DNA of 64,000 nt from Volvox africanus (lineage: Eukaryota; Chlorophyta; Chlorophyceae; Chlamydomonadales; Volvocaceae): the NCBI GenBank assembly GCA_030268105.1, contig BSDZ01000013.1:3081001-3145000 (forward strand), written 5' to 3'. Within the stretch, counting starts at the first letter, position 1; the number at the start of each line of letters is the position of its first letter. Positions 10,209 through 22,300 of the stretch are shown one piece after another. Both the position numbers and the translations under genes were made by a program. The notes under the pieces were generated by a model. It made no database searches and was not told the origin of the DNA. It saw only the letters and a list, made by a program, of their open reading frames with translations.

Positions 10209-13064
10209 GGTTACAAGTTCAGAAATGGCGTGTGACAAATCATTGGCGATATTCCGTACTCCATGTCGCATGACGGCCACAGATTTGAAGACCTCTTTTT
10301 GTTTTTGTGAAGTTTTCCTTTTTCGTGCATTTCCTTTTTGCTGCGTGATTTCTTGTGCCTTTGGGATGTACTTGTGGTATGGGGAGGGCCTCATAAGAGA
10401 AGAAAAATGCGGTTGGTAATTTTGGGGGGACTACAGCCCTGGCTATGAAGGCTGGGGCTACAGCTAAGCAGGTTTTAGATTGAGGGTGTGGATGCATCAT
10501 GCTCTGCCACAGAAGCGGAAGAATCACACACCAAAATGTATATGACACTGTTCTGTCCATGCCACCGGCATTAAGATAGCGGCGTTCGCCGAACACTTTT
10601 GGCTCTCGTCATCTATCGTAGGCAGCAGGAATTTGGCCTTAAAAGTTGGCTGAAAGAACCTGGCAGCATACGGCGGCAGGTTTGGCCCTTTTGCCAAGAG
10701 CGTCGAGGGGTTGCATATGACCATGAATTCGTTCATTCGTTTATTCGAGCAAACAAGATTTTCGCTCGAATCCAAAATATCCCGGGCGCATCGGGTACAG
10801 TTCGGGTACGCGAGCGTAGTATCTTTTAGGCTCTTGTGTGGATGAGCTGTCTGGGGTGTTTTTGTTTTAGGAAGAACGGTAGCTTGCATGGGAGTAGTGT
10901 TTCTACCCTGGCTACGCTTCAGGTTACAGTAGTTTCTGATGCATTCCTGAATGAGTGCAAGTATGGCCCGGATTTTCGGGAGAGGAATGCGGCTAAAACG
11001 GCACCCAATGACCTGTGGCAGCATAAGACAGACGCAGCGTGCGGACAGGCACGGCTCTTCCGCAGCCACGGCACCTTCACCCGTGCGTTTGTTATCGTAG
11101 AGGGACGGCGGTGTGAGTGGCAGCGTGTTAGGGATTTTGACACCACTTGCACTTATATAGTACAACATGGGACTTTGATACGCTGAGGGGTTGAATGTCG
11201 GGAGCACATCTTCAAGAGCTATGCAATCCCAGAAGGATGTTGATAACTAGGAGCTGCTGAGAGGGCCAGATTGGGTCGTGTAAAAGCCTTGAGGTATTTG
11301 TTAGCAGGTTGATTGCTTGTCGATATATATACCGGGGTGGCCCACGTAAGTGTTCCCTCGGAACACTTGCATCACACCGCTTGCTGGTGCGGTAGTGGTT
11401 GCGGCTATGTGGAGAAGATGCAATTGTAGACCCAGGCTGAGGGGAAGCGACGGCCTGCAAGGCATGCACCTGCCAAGTCACAAGTAGGAGTACACGTTTC
11501 ATGAAGCGCTGGGAACAAGGGGTAAGCCAATCAAGTCGTGCAGAACCAAATGCCGCCGCACGGATTTGCAATATAGGCGCAGGTGTTGACTCAACGACGG
11601 AGGTCAGGAGGATCGACGCGTGGGAAGAGGATGCATGATGTCAGATTGTGCTGTTCGTTAACCCTGAGCGTCGTCTTAACGTTTACAATCTCTGTGGGGT
11701 TGGAAATCTGTGTCGACGGCAGAGATATGGATCGAATCATCATTCCTTGTTATGCAGCTGGGTGCCCTGCAAAACTCCTTGATAGCTTTCAACCGTTCCT
11801 ATGAAGCCTTAAGTGGCTGGATTCGTACATCACGTGGCTGGAGCGTAGGACCCAAAGAGAGCATAGTGTGCCGGCATTGCTCCCCAAGAGCGGAGGGGGA
11901 CATCAATTTGTCGGCCACGAGTGTCAGGGATCAGGGATGTTCTCGGGAGAGTGGCGTTTTGAAGGCCTCTGGGCACGGCCAAGTTGAAGTTGAAACCTCT
12001 GCACGGCGCACGTGAAAACGGTCCTGTGTATAGCCGCAGAAGCTTTTTGCACAACGTTAGGTATCCCCAGGGGGTGTTATCGAACAGGGTCTGAAGGTGT
12101 AATAAGACGGATTCAGATGTGTAGACTTGCGGCACACCCCGGGAATGAGGGTAACGGTGTAGGCAGCCACCTGTTCAAAACTCATCCCCAAGCAAACGTT
12201 CTGGTGCGCAGCCAAGGTTCCTAAATATTATAGCCGAGGCACTCCAAAGAGAATGGACATGAGCTTGTGCAAACGGTGATCTCTCCGCACCCCAGCTCCT
12301 TTTTCATTGGCAGCAAATGGACTAAACAAGAACATGAGTCCATGCAACTCCCAGGCAACGCACCAGAAATCCAGGCATGGCTAGATTCTGCAGGACAAAC
12401 GATACGTCCTCACTTCATCAGCGATTGACGTGCGGCCCATCGGTTCCGCATGCGAGACGACTGTATGAGGATCTGATGGGCTGGTTCACCGTTTCAAGCC
12501 ACTTCACCCTGCCTTACCCCGAGCAGCACCACTGGAAGGGAAATAACATCACAAGCAGCAACAGGCGGGATACCTGGCTCCTCATTGAAACACCAATCGT
12601 CCGAATCTGCACGCCCAAACTTTTCCAGCTTCTATAGAAGGCTCATATTGCATTACGTAATGCAAAAAACTATCCACGCATCCACAATACCCGGCCTGAC
12701 AGCTTACCCCCCGTCATCTTATCACACCAATTCTTGAATGGTGCAAAGCAATCCTGTGCGGCTACGCGCTCTGGAGAACATCAGACATGACCTGCCTCCG
12801 TGTAGTCATCGTGGTGTCACCATCCTCATCACCGCTGAGGATGAAAGCATGCTACCACCCCGGTACGAAGGCAAGCGACCGAAGCTTCTTATCCTTCTCT
12901 ACCAATCACTGGCAGCCTAAGGGACACTGACGGTTTCCATCCAGTCGACTTGTACCCCTACAGCCCCAAGGAATAGCAAAAGCGGGCCAAGGGGCTACTG
13001 GTGGAGAATCCCAGCCAATCGGCAACGGAATGCACACATGACGTCGTGCAGCTGCCGCCGCCCC
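10209..13064. other. 2.9 kb without a recognised gene
   Basis: Holds the 3' region of the helicase gene and the 3' region of the PITH gene (convergent). A 227-codon frame on the minus strand (10524-11207) has no GC3 bias, domain or splice context and was not accepted. No repeats or RNA genes recognised. Confidence 0.45.
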
Positions 13065-14241
13065 TCACTTCTCCTCGCCGACCTTCTTGATCTCCGCAAC
13101 ATTGAAGACCTCCCCCGTAGTGCCAAACAACGCAATCTTGCACAACTTGGTTGTCTCCTCACCGCCCTGGTTGTCCTCAATGAAAACTGAGGGATAGGAG
13201 GAAGGGGCAATATAAAGGACGGCGTGGCAATCCAGATTTGCATCAAATGGCATCGAATATGGCGGGGTATGCTGTGCCAGGATACGTTTCCCGAATCGAT
13301 TCGTGCATTTCCTGCGGACACAGCCATACGATGGCGGGGATAGGTCTACTGTGATAGTCAGAAGCAGCAAAGACAACGAGCATCACCATCAACATCGCCG
13401 CAACCACCACCACCACCAACTACAACAGCCACCAGTACACATAACGAGTCATAAGAGACATAAACACAGAACTCACTGCTCAGGACGTCGACGTTGTTGA
13501 ATTTGACGAGCTTCAAGGAAATAGGGTCACCCTTGGCCAGCTGTGCGGGGCTCAGCTCAATCTCCTGTGCGCAAGGGACTGAAGATGTATCGCTAAACCT
13601 GCGGTGTAGAAAGGGACGGGGAAGAAGAGTGCGACTTCAAGTAACACTTATGAACCGATGGGGGAAGAGGTTACGGCGACGGGAAGAAGCGGACCTCACT
13701 CGATACATACAGATCAGGGTCCGCTGAATAGCAGCAGCTGAAGCTGGTTATGAACACGGGTACAGGGCAAACTTGCGGACGCACGCAATCCCTTCCCCCA
13801 GCTTCCCAAGGTATCTTTTAGCCTGTACCCCGGGGGCCGCGCGATATCCTTTCCCACATGCCTGAGGTTTAGCCCAGGACCCAAGCCCAGCAACCCTGAC
13901 ATGTTCGGGTGGAGAGATGGTCAACACCTTCAACAACAAGGATGCCAAGGCCGCGATATGGGTCTTATCTAGGCTTACCCTAAGCTCGGCCGGTTGGTGT
14001 AGAGTTTCACCCGCTTGGGCGCCTTGGCCTCGTCAGTTGCTTTGATAACGATGCTTTGAAGCCTCACACGATTCGTGAACCGAATATTGAGCAGCAACTG
14101 CTCGTCAGTGTCCGACTCTAAATACAGCTCGTCCTGCTCACGGTAGCCTTGCTTAAGCGCCAGCGCAGCCCCATGGTTGGGGGCCTCATTCAAGCATTCT
14201 AACGTAGAGAATTCGATGTACTCCAGTAAATCTTTTGCCAT
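13065..14241 (-). CDS. PITH-domain protein (PITHD1-like)
   Basis: Three exons on the minus strand: 14241-13979, 13598-13477 and 13186-13065, phases 2 and 1 (168 aa). The ATG at 14241 gives MAKDLLEYIEFSTLECLNEA, followed by LLLNIRFTNRVRLQSIVIKA, RVKLYTNRPSLGFSD, EIELSPAQL, LVKFNNVDVLSIFIEDNQGG and the terminal IALFGTTGEVFNVAEIKKV. These are the successive beta-strand signatures of the PITH domain, the proteasome-interacting domain of the thioredoxin-like protein TXNL1. There is no thioredoxin domain, so this is the stand-alone PITHD1 type, a soluble protein possibly associated with the 26S proteasome. It is divergent from PEX7, with 642 bp between the start codons. His/Asn-type CAC/CAA repeats lie in the second intron around 13380-13440. 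Confidence 0.9.
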
Positions 14242-14883
14242 AGCGCAAGGGGAGGCGAGCGGGTGGCTAGATTGCAATCGTTGGACAAATGGCCTAACAC
14301 TGTAGCACACCTAGATGCCTAACCCTATCTGGGAAGTTAATATCTCAGGAGAAAATTAGAGTTGACATATAAGACGATCGCTTTTCGGCGCCAAAAGAGT
14401 GGTAAAGTGCCTGCACATAGATATGCACAAAATTAATGCAAGAAATCCTGTTTCCATAAGAATTGAGATAAAGTTTGTATTACCATTGATTGTATAAGCG
14501 ATTGCGGTGTTTGGGTTCGTGCTGGGTAACGGTACGACCCGACCCTGACCTGCAGGATGCATTTGGTCTGACCATGTGATCGGCGGTCTGGTGACAGTTA
14601 TCCATTACCTCTCACGCACCATGACAAGTCTGTGCATCAATTATGCAACAGCCTGAATTCATGCACGCCTGGGGACAGCCTGCCATCACTAATACATCTA
14701 TATCTCGACGATAGTTTGCATACCTCTTGCAGTCATTTCTTTTCCTAAACAAGATTGAATATTACAACTTTAGGGGCACACGACGAGCGGGCGACGTGCG
14801 TTTCGGACCTTGCGTCCAAAGCGAAGCTTTAGCCCGAGTAGGCCCGGTCTTCTCCGGACGGCCTGTTTGGCCGTCCCGGCGCG
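14242..14883. promoter_or_regulatory. shared 5' region of PITH gene and PEX7
   Basis: 642 bp between two divergently transcribed start codons; presumed to contain both promoters and 5' UTRs. No TATA or operator-like motif was identified with confidence. Confidence 0.5.
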
Positions 14884-17680
14884 ATGGGGCGCTGCAGGAC
14901 GGCCTTTAACGCATACTCCGTCAAGTTTAGCCCTTTTTTTGAGGGTCGCATAGCCGTTGCCACCGCCCAAAATTTTGGGATCATTGGGAATGGCAAACAG
15001 TATGTGTTTGAGGTGAGTTATACCAAACATAGAAGGTCTGCGATGATGTACAGATACGTGTTTACGATTGCATACGTGGCCAACTGTCTCGACAATTGCT
15101 AAGGAACACGATGATTTGGCTGTAAACCTTGGAGGGGATAAGGAAGTCGCACTATAGGACGATGGAAGAATCTCTTTGTCGGGTTCTGGACGTGGCTTTG
15201 GGGGCCCACACACCGTCCACGGTGGCTGCAGATGATGTCATGAAGGGCCGCTGGGAATAATGGTAAACCATATGGCAAGGTTGTAAGTCGTTGCTGACTG
15301 AAGGACTCTCCGCACTCCTGCATCAACCCACCATGGCCTTCGCTCTAGGGTCTGGAGGTTTGCGCCGAGGAATTAGGGAAGGGGGGGAAGATATCGGGAA
15401 AACAGCGAGTCCTGTCAGAGATATCCAAGGGCGCTGGGTTTCACAGGTCTGGCCGTGACGACTGAGATTGCCGCAACTCCAACTCCATTCCCCCTTCCTC
15501 ATAAAATTCTTGAAATGGGTCGTAAAAATGATAAGTTACTTACAGCCCCAGGATGCGGATTTAAAGGCACTTCTCTCGGTGTATTTTAACCTCCTCTTCT
15601 TCGTCGTCTCTTTTCCCGGCTTACACGCCGCGCCGCCGCTCCCGCTGCTCCCCGGGTTTGGACTCCATCGCGTAGGTAACTCCCCATGGTGCTGTCATAG
15701 AGGTAGCCCAGTACGACACTCTTGACGGACTGTACGACTGTGCCTGGAGCGAGGCGAATGAAAATGTGCTGGTGGCGTCCTCAGGAGATGGGTCCATAAA
15801 GGTATACGACACAGCGCTGCCCCCGGCCGCCAATCCCGTACGGAGTTTTAAGGAACACCGGCACGAGGTGAGCGGGATCCGGGAGAACTGGATGCAGTAA
15901 CCCCTAGGAATCAATACCGATGGATTTATCGGTGCGCCCTTCTCCATCATTCCTCCGCATCACCCTCCGCTGCTGGGTCCGATTACGTGATGCTGACTTC
16001 ATCGTGCCTTCTGTGGCTTCCGCCCTTGGCCTTGACCCAATGGCCTAGCCTCTCCCCTCCCATCCACATTGTTCCAGAGATGTCCTTGCACCGCATTTCA
16101 TTTGCACACACACCCTCGTAAGTCGTAACCCTGGGGCCTCCCTTCCACTTCCCCCTTCCCTTCTCTCAGTGCTGCTCCGTTGCTTGGAACACGTCGAAGC
16201 GGGACCTCTTCCTGTCGTCTTCCTGGGACGATACGGTAAAGCTGTGGACGCTGCAGGCCCCCGCCTCCCTGAGGACATTCGCGGGTCACACCTACTGCGT
16301 CTACCATGTCGCCTGGTGAGTGGGAGGGGGGCTTACTAGGTATAATGACTTGACACAGTATATTTTGCGTTAAGATGCCTGGCTGATCGTATATACTCCT
16401 CTTGTACCGGCCGCGTGCGCCGCTCACCCGCTCTCGTCTACACGCCTCCCCTCCACCTCCACCTTCTTTGGGGCCCTCTCTTCAGGAACCCGCAGCAACC
16501 TGAGGTGTTCCTGTCGGCCTCCGGGGATACCACCGTGCGGGTGTGGGACCTCAGGCAGCCCGCACCCACCCTGGTGCTGCCGGCACATGGGTTCGAGGTA
16601 GGGGTCTGGCGGCTCGGAATGGCGGTGGGATAAAACAGAATGGAGGCAAAACAGCAGAATTTCTGAAGGGCCAGTAAGGTAGCCCGCGACATGAGGCCTC
16701 GTTCATGAAGTGAAGTAAGTGGGGGCTGCAGTGGTCGTCAGGGAGGAAGGGATAAGGACGGGTGGACGAGATAAGTCCCGCGCCTCCGCAAAATGGCCTT
16801 TGCCGTACCCCATTCGGGACGCTCCCACTTCTTTTTCCTACGTCAGGTAGGAAACGCACGTTAGCGCGCATGAACAGCGTATGTTGTCGTGTTCGTGGAC
16901 TAGTAGCGACATCTCCGTGGACATGTACACACGGACAGTGAGCTTCGTGGCTCGTGTCCCAACCTGAGCCGCCGAGGGTATCTTTCTCAGCTTTCGTTGT
17001 CTCACTATCCCTCAGATTCTTACCGCGGACTGGTGCAAGTACAACGACTGCCTGCTAGCCACCGGTAGCGTGGATAAATCCATAAAGCTGTGGGACGTGC
17101 GGGTCCCCAACCGCGAGCTGCTCATGATGATGGGACACAGGTGAGGATTAGGACTGCAAATGCAATGAATTAAGCCTTACATGAACCAAGTCTTACAGGA
17201 AATATCGAATTGGAATATGTGTCGCGCTTTAAGAGCCATACCTTGTCCTGCTTGCTACGCCATACAACTCAAGCTGAAGTCCGCGCTGTCTTGCTGTAGA
17301 AGGTGATAGACGGAAACGTTCCATTCTGTTTTCCTGTCTGAGCTGTGGATTTGAGCTTGTCCCAATGTATCCATCACTCTTCAGTGCGTCTCTCTCCTCT
17401 CCTCCTGACCCGCCCCAACCGCAGCTACGCCGTGCGCCGCGTGCTGTTCTCACCCCATTCCGAAAGCCTTCTGCTGTCCTGCTCGTACGACATGACTGTG
17501 AAGCTGTGGGACACGGCGTCGCCACAGGCGGCGCAAGGCCTACCGCTGAGGTCCTGGGACCACCACACTGAGTTCGCTGTGGGTATCGACTTCTCAACTT
17601 TGCGGGAGGGGTTGATTGCGAGCGCGGGCTGGGATGAGAGCGCGTGGGTTTGGGACCAGCGTGGCTTCCCGTCTCCCTAA
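14884..17680 (+). CDS. PEX7: peroxin-7, PTS2 import receptor
   Basis: Six exons: 14884-15012, 15676-15867, 16170-16315, 16486-16597, 17016-17140 and 17425-17680, with consistent phases 0, 0, 2, 0 and 2; 319 aa, the usual length of PEX7. The protein is a WD40 propeller. The N-terminus has NAYSVKFSPFFEGRIAVATA and NFGIIGNG, then repeats carrying SGDGSIKVYD, SSWDDTVKLW, ASGDTTVRVWDLR, TGSVDKSIKLWDVR, CSYDMTVKLWD and a final AGWDESAWVWDQRG. Blade-specific sequences such as YDTLDGLYDCAWSEANENV, LPAHGFEILTADWCKYND and DHHTEFAVGIDFS are diagnostic of PEX7 rather than a generic WD40 protein. PEX7 is cytosolic, recognises N-terminal PTS2 nonapeptides and delivers the cargo to the peroxisome with a PEX5 or PEX20-type co-receptor. 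The start ATG lies 11 codons before the conserved NAYSVKFSP. Confidence 0.95.
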
Positions 17681-19371
17681 GAGGTAAGTTTCGGGAGAGG
17701 GAAACGTATAGCTTCCACTGCTGGGGTCAATGGCTGTTGAGGTCTGCTGTGGGAGTTGGGCAATTGAGGGCACCGATAGCGGTGGCTCCTGTCAGGCCGA
17801 CATCCCCGGCCCTCACATGCGTCGGATGGCGAGGTCGGATGGCGCACACTTACTGTGTATTGAGGCAGATGAGGAATAATGATAACTGACACGCAGAGCA
17901 GCAGCCGTGTGCCTTTCGACGGCTGAACAGTCTTTCCATCCTGCGGAGTGCGAATGGTGGAATTTATGAGGGAGCGGAAAAGGGATGTGGATCTGGGCTT
18001 ATCTTCAGATAGAGAAAGAAAGGAAAGGAACATGTTTTTTGCCTGGCATGCATGTGAATATGTGAAATCGTGAGTGAGATGGTGTGTCTGCAACGCGGGA
18101 AGCCAGGAGGCTCGATGGGCTCGACTTCTGATTGGGCCTATGATTGCCAAACGCTTGCTCGCGCGCGCACACATGCATAGCGCCTCTTTCTGCTGAGGTG
18201 GTTTTCCGTAGAACTGCTCATTTTACGTCTGCCACGGGCGCGCGCCCACACTCGCGCGCGTGAAGAGCCGACAAGCAGGTTTTTATCCTGATGAGGCCTA
18301 CGGCTCGCAGACGCATATGAATGCATTTAGAGGGGGTTTCGCCGAGGTCTCTACAGAATTCGCAGATTGGATGCTGGGGGGTCGCCTGGGTCTTAGCTGT
18401 CCTGTTGCAGTTCCTATCGGACCATCAGAGGTGGGGATGGTATGAAGTAGCAGACTTACCACACAACACGGGGGAGAGGCTTGATGTAAAGGTTGTGGTA
18501 ATCCATGTGAAGGGCAGCGGGCAGGGTGTTGGGGGAAAGGGTGATGAAGGTTCTTGGTGCCTTAGGGTCACCGGCCATGGGATGGTGAAGTGATGCGGAA
18601 TCTGGAGACACACGCGCAGGGTATGATACATCGACTTATTGCACTGGCGGTGTCTCAGTAGCCTAATATTCGACGCAAATATGTCACACATCAAACGGTC
18701 TGAGAGGTGTAATGTGTGAGAGCTCTCATATATATCTGCACTGTGCAGTACTAGTTGCACTGGTTCCTCTGCGCCTGGCATTGGAATAAACCCTCACGGT
18801 TCAATCGTCTACTGAAAAATCGTTGGACAGGGCACGGACCTCTGCTGCTGAACTCGCTTGCTCGTCGTTCATTAGGGTCAGACCTTCCGCCTTAAATCAC
18901 TCCTCACTCGCTCGTACAGCAGCAGAGCGCCGTACCCTGTCTCTGTTGGAAGTATAATTCTCATATCCTGCCTGACCTGTGAGACACCTTAACGGCAGGG
19001 TACGGTGGTACCGCAAAACTAAAGAATGACCGTTCACAAGAAAGCTCAGCGTAATCACCCATCCCATTGTGCGATGTGGTGCAAAGATATACTTGTGATG
19101 AGCCCCGCAATGTATCAACTGTTTTTCATTTCCTCTGCCACAAAACACTTGGTTTACATGGTTTCAATAAAACAAACGAGTATACATTTAACTGCCTTTC
19201 CCCGTCCAGAGTTTCATAGTGACATCCGATGGCCTTCACCGACGGTTATGCATCCACACATCCCACAGCTTCGGAGCACCTGTCCCCCGCATCCTCAAGA
19301 TGGCAGCAATGATAGTGCCCGAGGAAGAGCGCATCTTGATAACCAGCTCATGTCATGTAGTGAATCTCTGC
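17681..19371. other. convergent 3' regions, no gene seen
   Basis: Lies between the stops of PEX7 (+) and the DysF gene (-). Contains a CG-rich purine/pyrimidine alternating patch (cgcgcgcgcac near 18158) and a TTACA (minus-strand TGTAA) at 19154-19158 that probably serves the DysF gene. No coding exon recognised. Confidence 0.45.
19154..19158 (-). terminator. candidate polyadenylation signal of the DysF gene
   Basis: TGTAA on the minus strand, 214 bases after the stop at 19372. TGTAA is the usual polyadenylation signal in Chlamydomonas-type algae. Confidence 0.4.
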
Positions 19372-22300
19372 TTAGCTCGACTCTACCAGGTCGGCAGCAA
19401 TGATGGGACCCTCCGGTAGGCCCTCACTCAAAAACCCTGACGCCGCTGTCTCCGGCTTCCTGAGGGATAATGCTCCCGTGCCTGACGACGGCGTCAATCC
19501 CGACGCCAGAAGACTCTCCCTCAGGCCCGGCCCAGCTGACACCACCGCTGACACCGGTGCGCTGCTAACGATGCCTCCAACGCCCGTATCACCAGCAGCA
19601 ACAGGCGTTGCTGCCGTCGGTACCTCCTCAGCCAATTCCTTCGGGGCAGTTGCAGCGGCTAGCACTTCATCAGGCGAGGACGTCAGAGATGCAGCGACGG
19701 CTGAGGCCGACGGGCCGCTGTCAAAGTTTCCACCCGCGTCAGCAACACCAAACGGCGCCTCCGCCAACGCTGCGGCAGAGGCGGGATCAACGGCTGCCTC
19801 CGTACATAACTCTTCACTTTGGCCCAGGTTGGGGGTTGGAGTGGGGTTGGGACCCACACCCAATTGCACGGCATCCTTGTTGGTCGACGTCGGGCCGCCG
19901 GTGCCCCCGTCTATAGCTGCTTTGGAAGCGGGATTTGTCGGCAGCACTGCCCCCGCGGGGAAGTCTGGCGGCGGTGATCCACCTGACCCCAGCCCCGCCC
20001 CCGCCGCCAGCGCTCCCAGAGGGTCATGGGACATCATTTCGGTTTTGGGAGACAACACAAACATCCCGCTATGCGGGGCGGCTCCGCGGCCGCCACCGCG
20101 GCCAGTGCCGCCAGTGCCGTCCGCGTCGCCATCGCCGTGACGAGATGTGTCCGTAGCAGCGCCGCCAGCTGCAGTTCGGGCACTCATCTCCATGGAACCG
20201 GAATCCGACGATCCGGAGAACAGTTCCAATAATGCCTTCGCTGGCGGCGGCGCCGCGGTCGTCGACACGGCGTCCCCGGCAGGGCCCGATACTGATGACC
20301 TCGAATTCCGCAGTCCCTCAGCCTGCTGCGGCTGCTGCTGCGGCGGCGGCGGCGGTGGCTGCGCGCCCGATACCTCTAGGGTTTCCTCAGCTGGGAAACG
20401 TGGTGTCCAGAGTAGATTGCCGGTGGTAATTGCCGATGGCGATGCGGACGTGGATGCAGGAAGCCGCAATTCAATAGCTGCATGCGCTCCACCGCCACCG
20501 CCACCGCCACTGCCGCCGTCGCCGGTAGCTGAGGTAGCCTCGCTGCCGAGAGCACGGGCTGCGTGACCCAAATCTGGTCGGCCGAAATCGGGCTTTGAAG
20601 TGTTGACGATGCCATCGGACAGAGACAGCAAGCGGTCCTGCAGCTCAAGCGAATCACCTGACGTCACCGCTGCCGCTGCCGCTGCTGTGGCCACCGGGGG
20701 TGCAGCCGAGACCTCGGCCTGGGTTTTCTTGGCCTGTTCGCCATCGACCCCCGATTCGCTCACACGAGTGGATAAGGGAAAGGGGGGAGCAAATTCTCCC
20801 GAAGAGCGCGTGCTGCGATCCTCGGCGCGCACGCGTGTACTGATACATGGGAGAGTCATATCGGGCGGCCCCGGGTGGGTGAAGGAGGGGCTGGAAGCCC
20901 GAATGAAGGTACGAAATCTAATCCCAATAACCACATCCAGGGTAAGTTCCTGGGGCCAATCCGGATACCCAGCTTGCGGAAGCCGTAAATCCACAAGGGA
21001 GGGCGAAGGAAAGAAACGGTATATGCCACGTCCTGGCCACACCCAGGAAGAGAATGATCACGCTCGGAGGCGCACACAGAGGAGGCGCATACGCTGCGAT
21101 AGGCGACAGCACGCACTCGCTCACACACATACACATTCACATACGCATACTCATACGCATATCCATACGCACACGCATACACATACACATTCACACACCT
21201 CTGTTCAGACCTCCCCCTTTCCTCCCTCCCACTCCTCCTTCTCACCGGTAGTAGCGACGCCGCCTCACGAAGTGCTTCATTGAGCACTTCCCGCCCTGAG
21301 GCGGCGCGGGATACTTGAGCAGGTAGAAGTCCAGGGCGTACGTCCAGCCATCGTTGTCCACGGCCTCCATATCCACGCCCTCCAGATCAACCTTGCGAGA
21401 CAAGCGGAATGAGCACAGGCACCAAGAAGTCAGAGGCTTCGTTGAGAATGCGTGTGTGGTTTACAGGTGTGCACAATAAACCCATCAGTGGCTAAAGTGT
21501 ATCCAACCTATCCCAAGGTACAAATATTGGGGGCCCCGCCTTCTTCCCGGATTCAAGGAAGCCGACACCAACTCTTGTTGGGCGAAGCCCCAGCGCTGAG
21601 CGCATCAAGGGGCCCTGCCCTTCGGGACCGTTAAGGGACCCAGAGGAAAAGGGTTTGGGGGAAGTCGAATAAAGGAGGCATGATACCGGGGGAAGAGGAA
21701 GCTGCCTTCATGGAGCGCCATGAAGTAGAGGTGCTGTCTACACAATCCACAGTGTACTCGCTACCCACCCGGGCCCCCTACGTGGCCCACCTGCCAGTCA
21801 TCCTCCAGCCACCTCCAGCCCGGGGGCAGCTGCGGAACCACTTGCTCGAACACCATACTGGCGCTGCCGCCGGGCTTACCCTGCACGACAAGTCGGGTGC
21901 GGCAGGGTGCGCAACGCAGACAGCGGGGTGCAAGTCCCTCAGTGCATGGGGATCAGGGATGTGCGGGACGACGGAGAGATGGTGGGAGAAGGTGGCAAGG
22001 TGGGGGAAACGAATAAACGGTTCAATGCTGCCCATTTGCGGTCCTTATTTTTGTGTACATGTTCAACTTTTCGTCTTTTTGAACCTCATGGAAATAATCG
22101 CCTTAACCCGCGCCCCGCTGCACACCTGCCGATCGCTCCAATGACCCACTCGGTCGGAAGGGAGGAAGTGCCCCGGCCACATATGCCCCCAGCCCCGGAA
22201 GGGCTGGAAGCGCTCGTTCTCAAACACCTCCTCCACCACCAACGCCGGCTCCATCTCGCCGTCATATCCTTCGTCACCTCCACCACCGTACTCGTCTTCC

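Noticed and set aside
10731..10760. gttcattcgtttattcgagc as another repeat copy
   Set aside because: Matches only the ttcgtttattcg core and lacks the following C-run and the 5' module.
10524..11207. 227-codon open frame on the minus strand
   Set aside because: Composition lacks the GC3 bias of real exons nearby; no domain, repeat or splice context.
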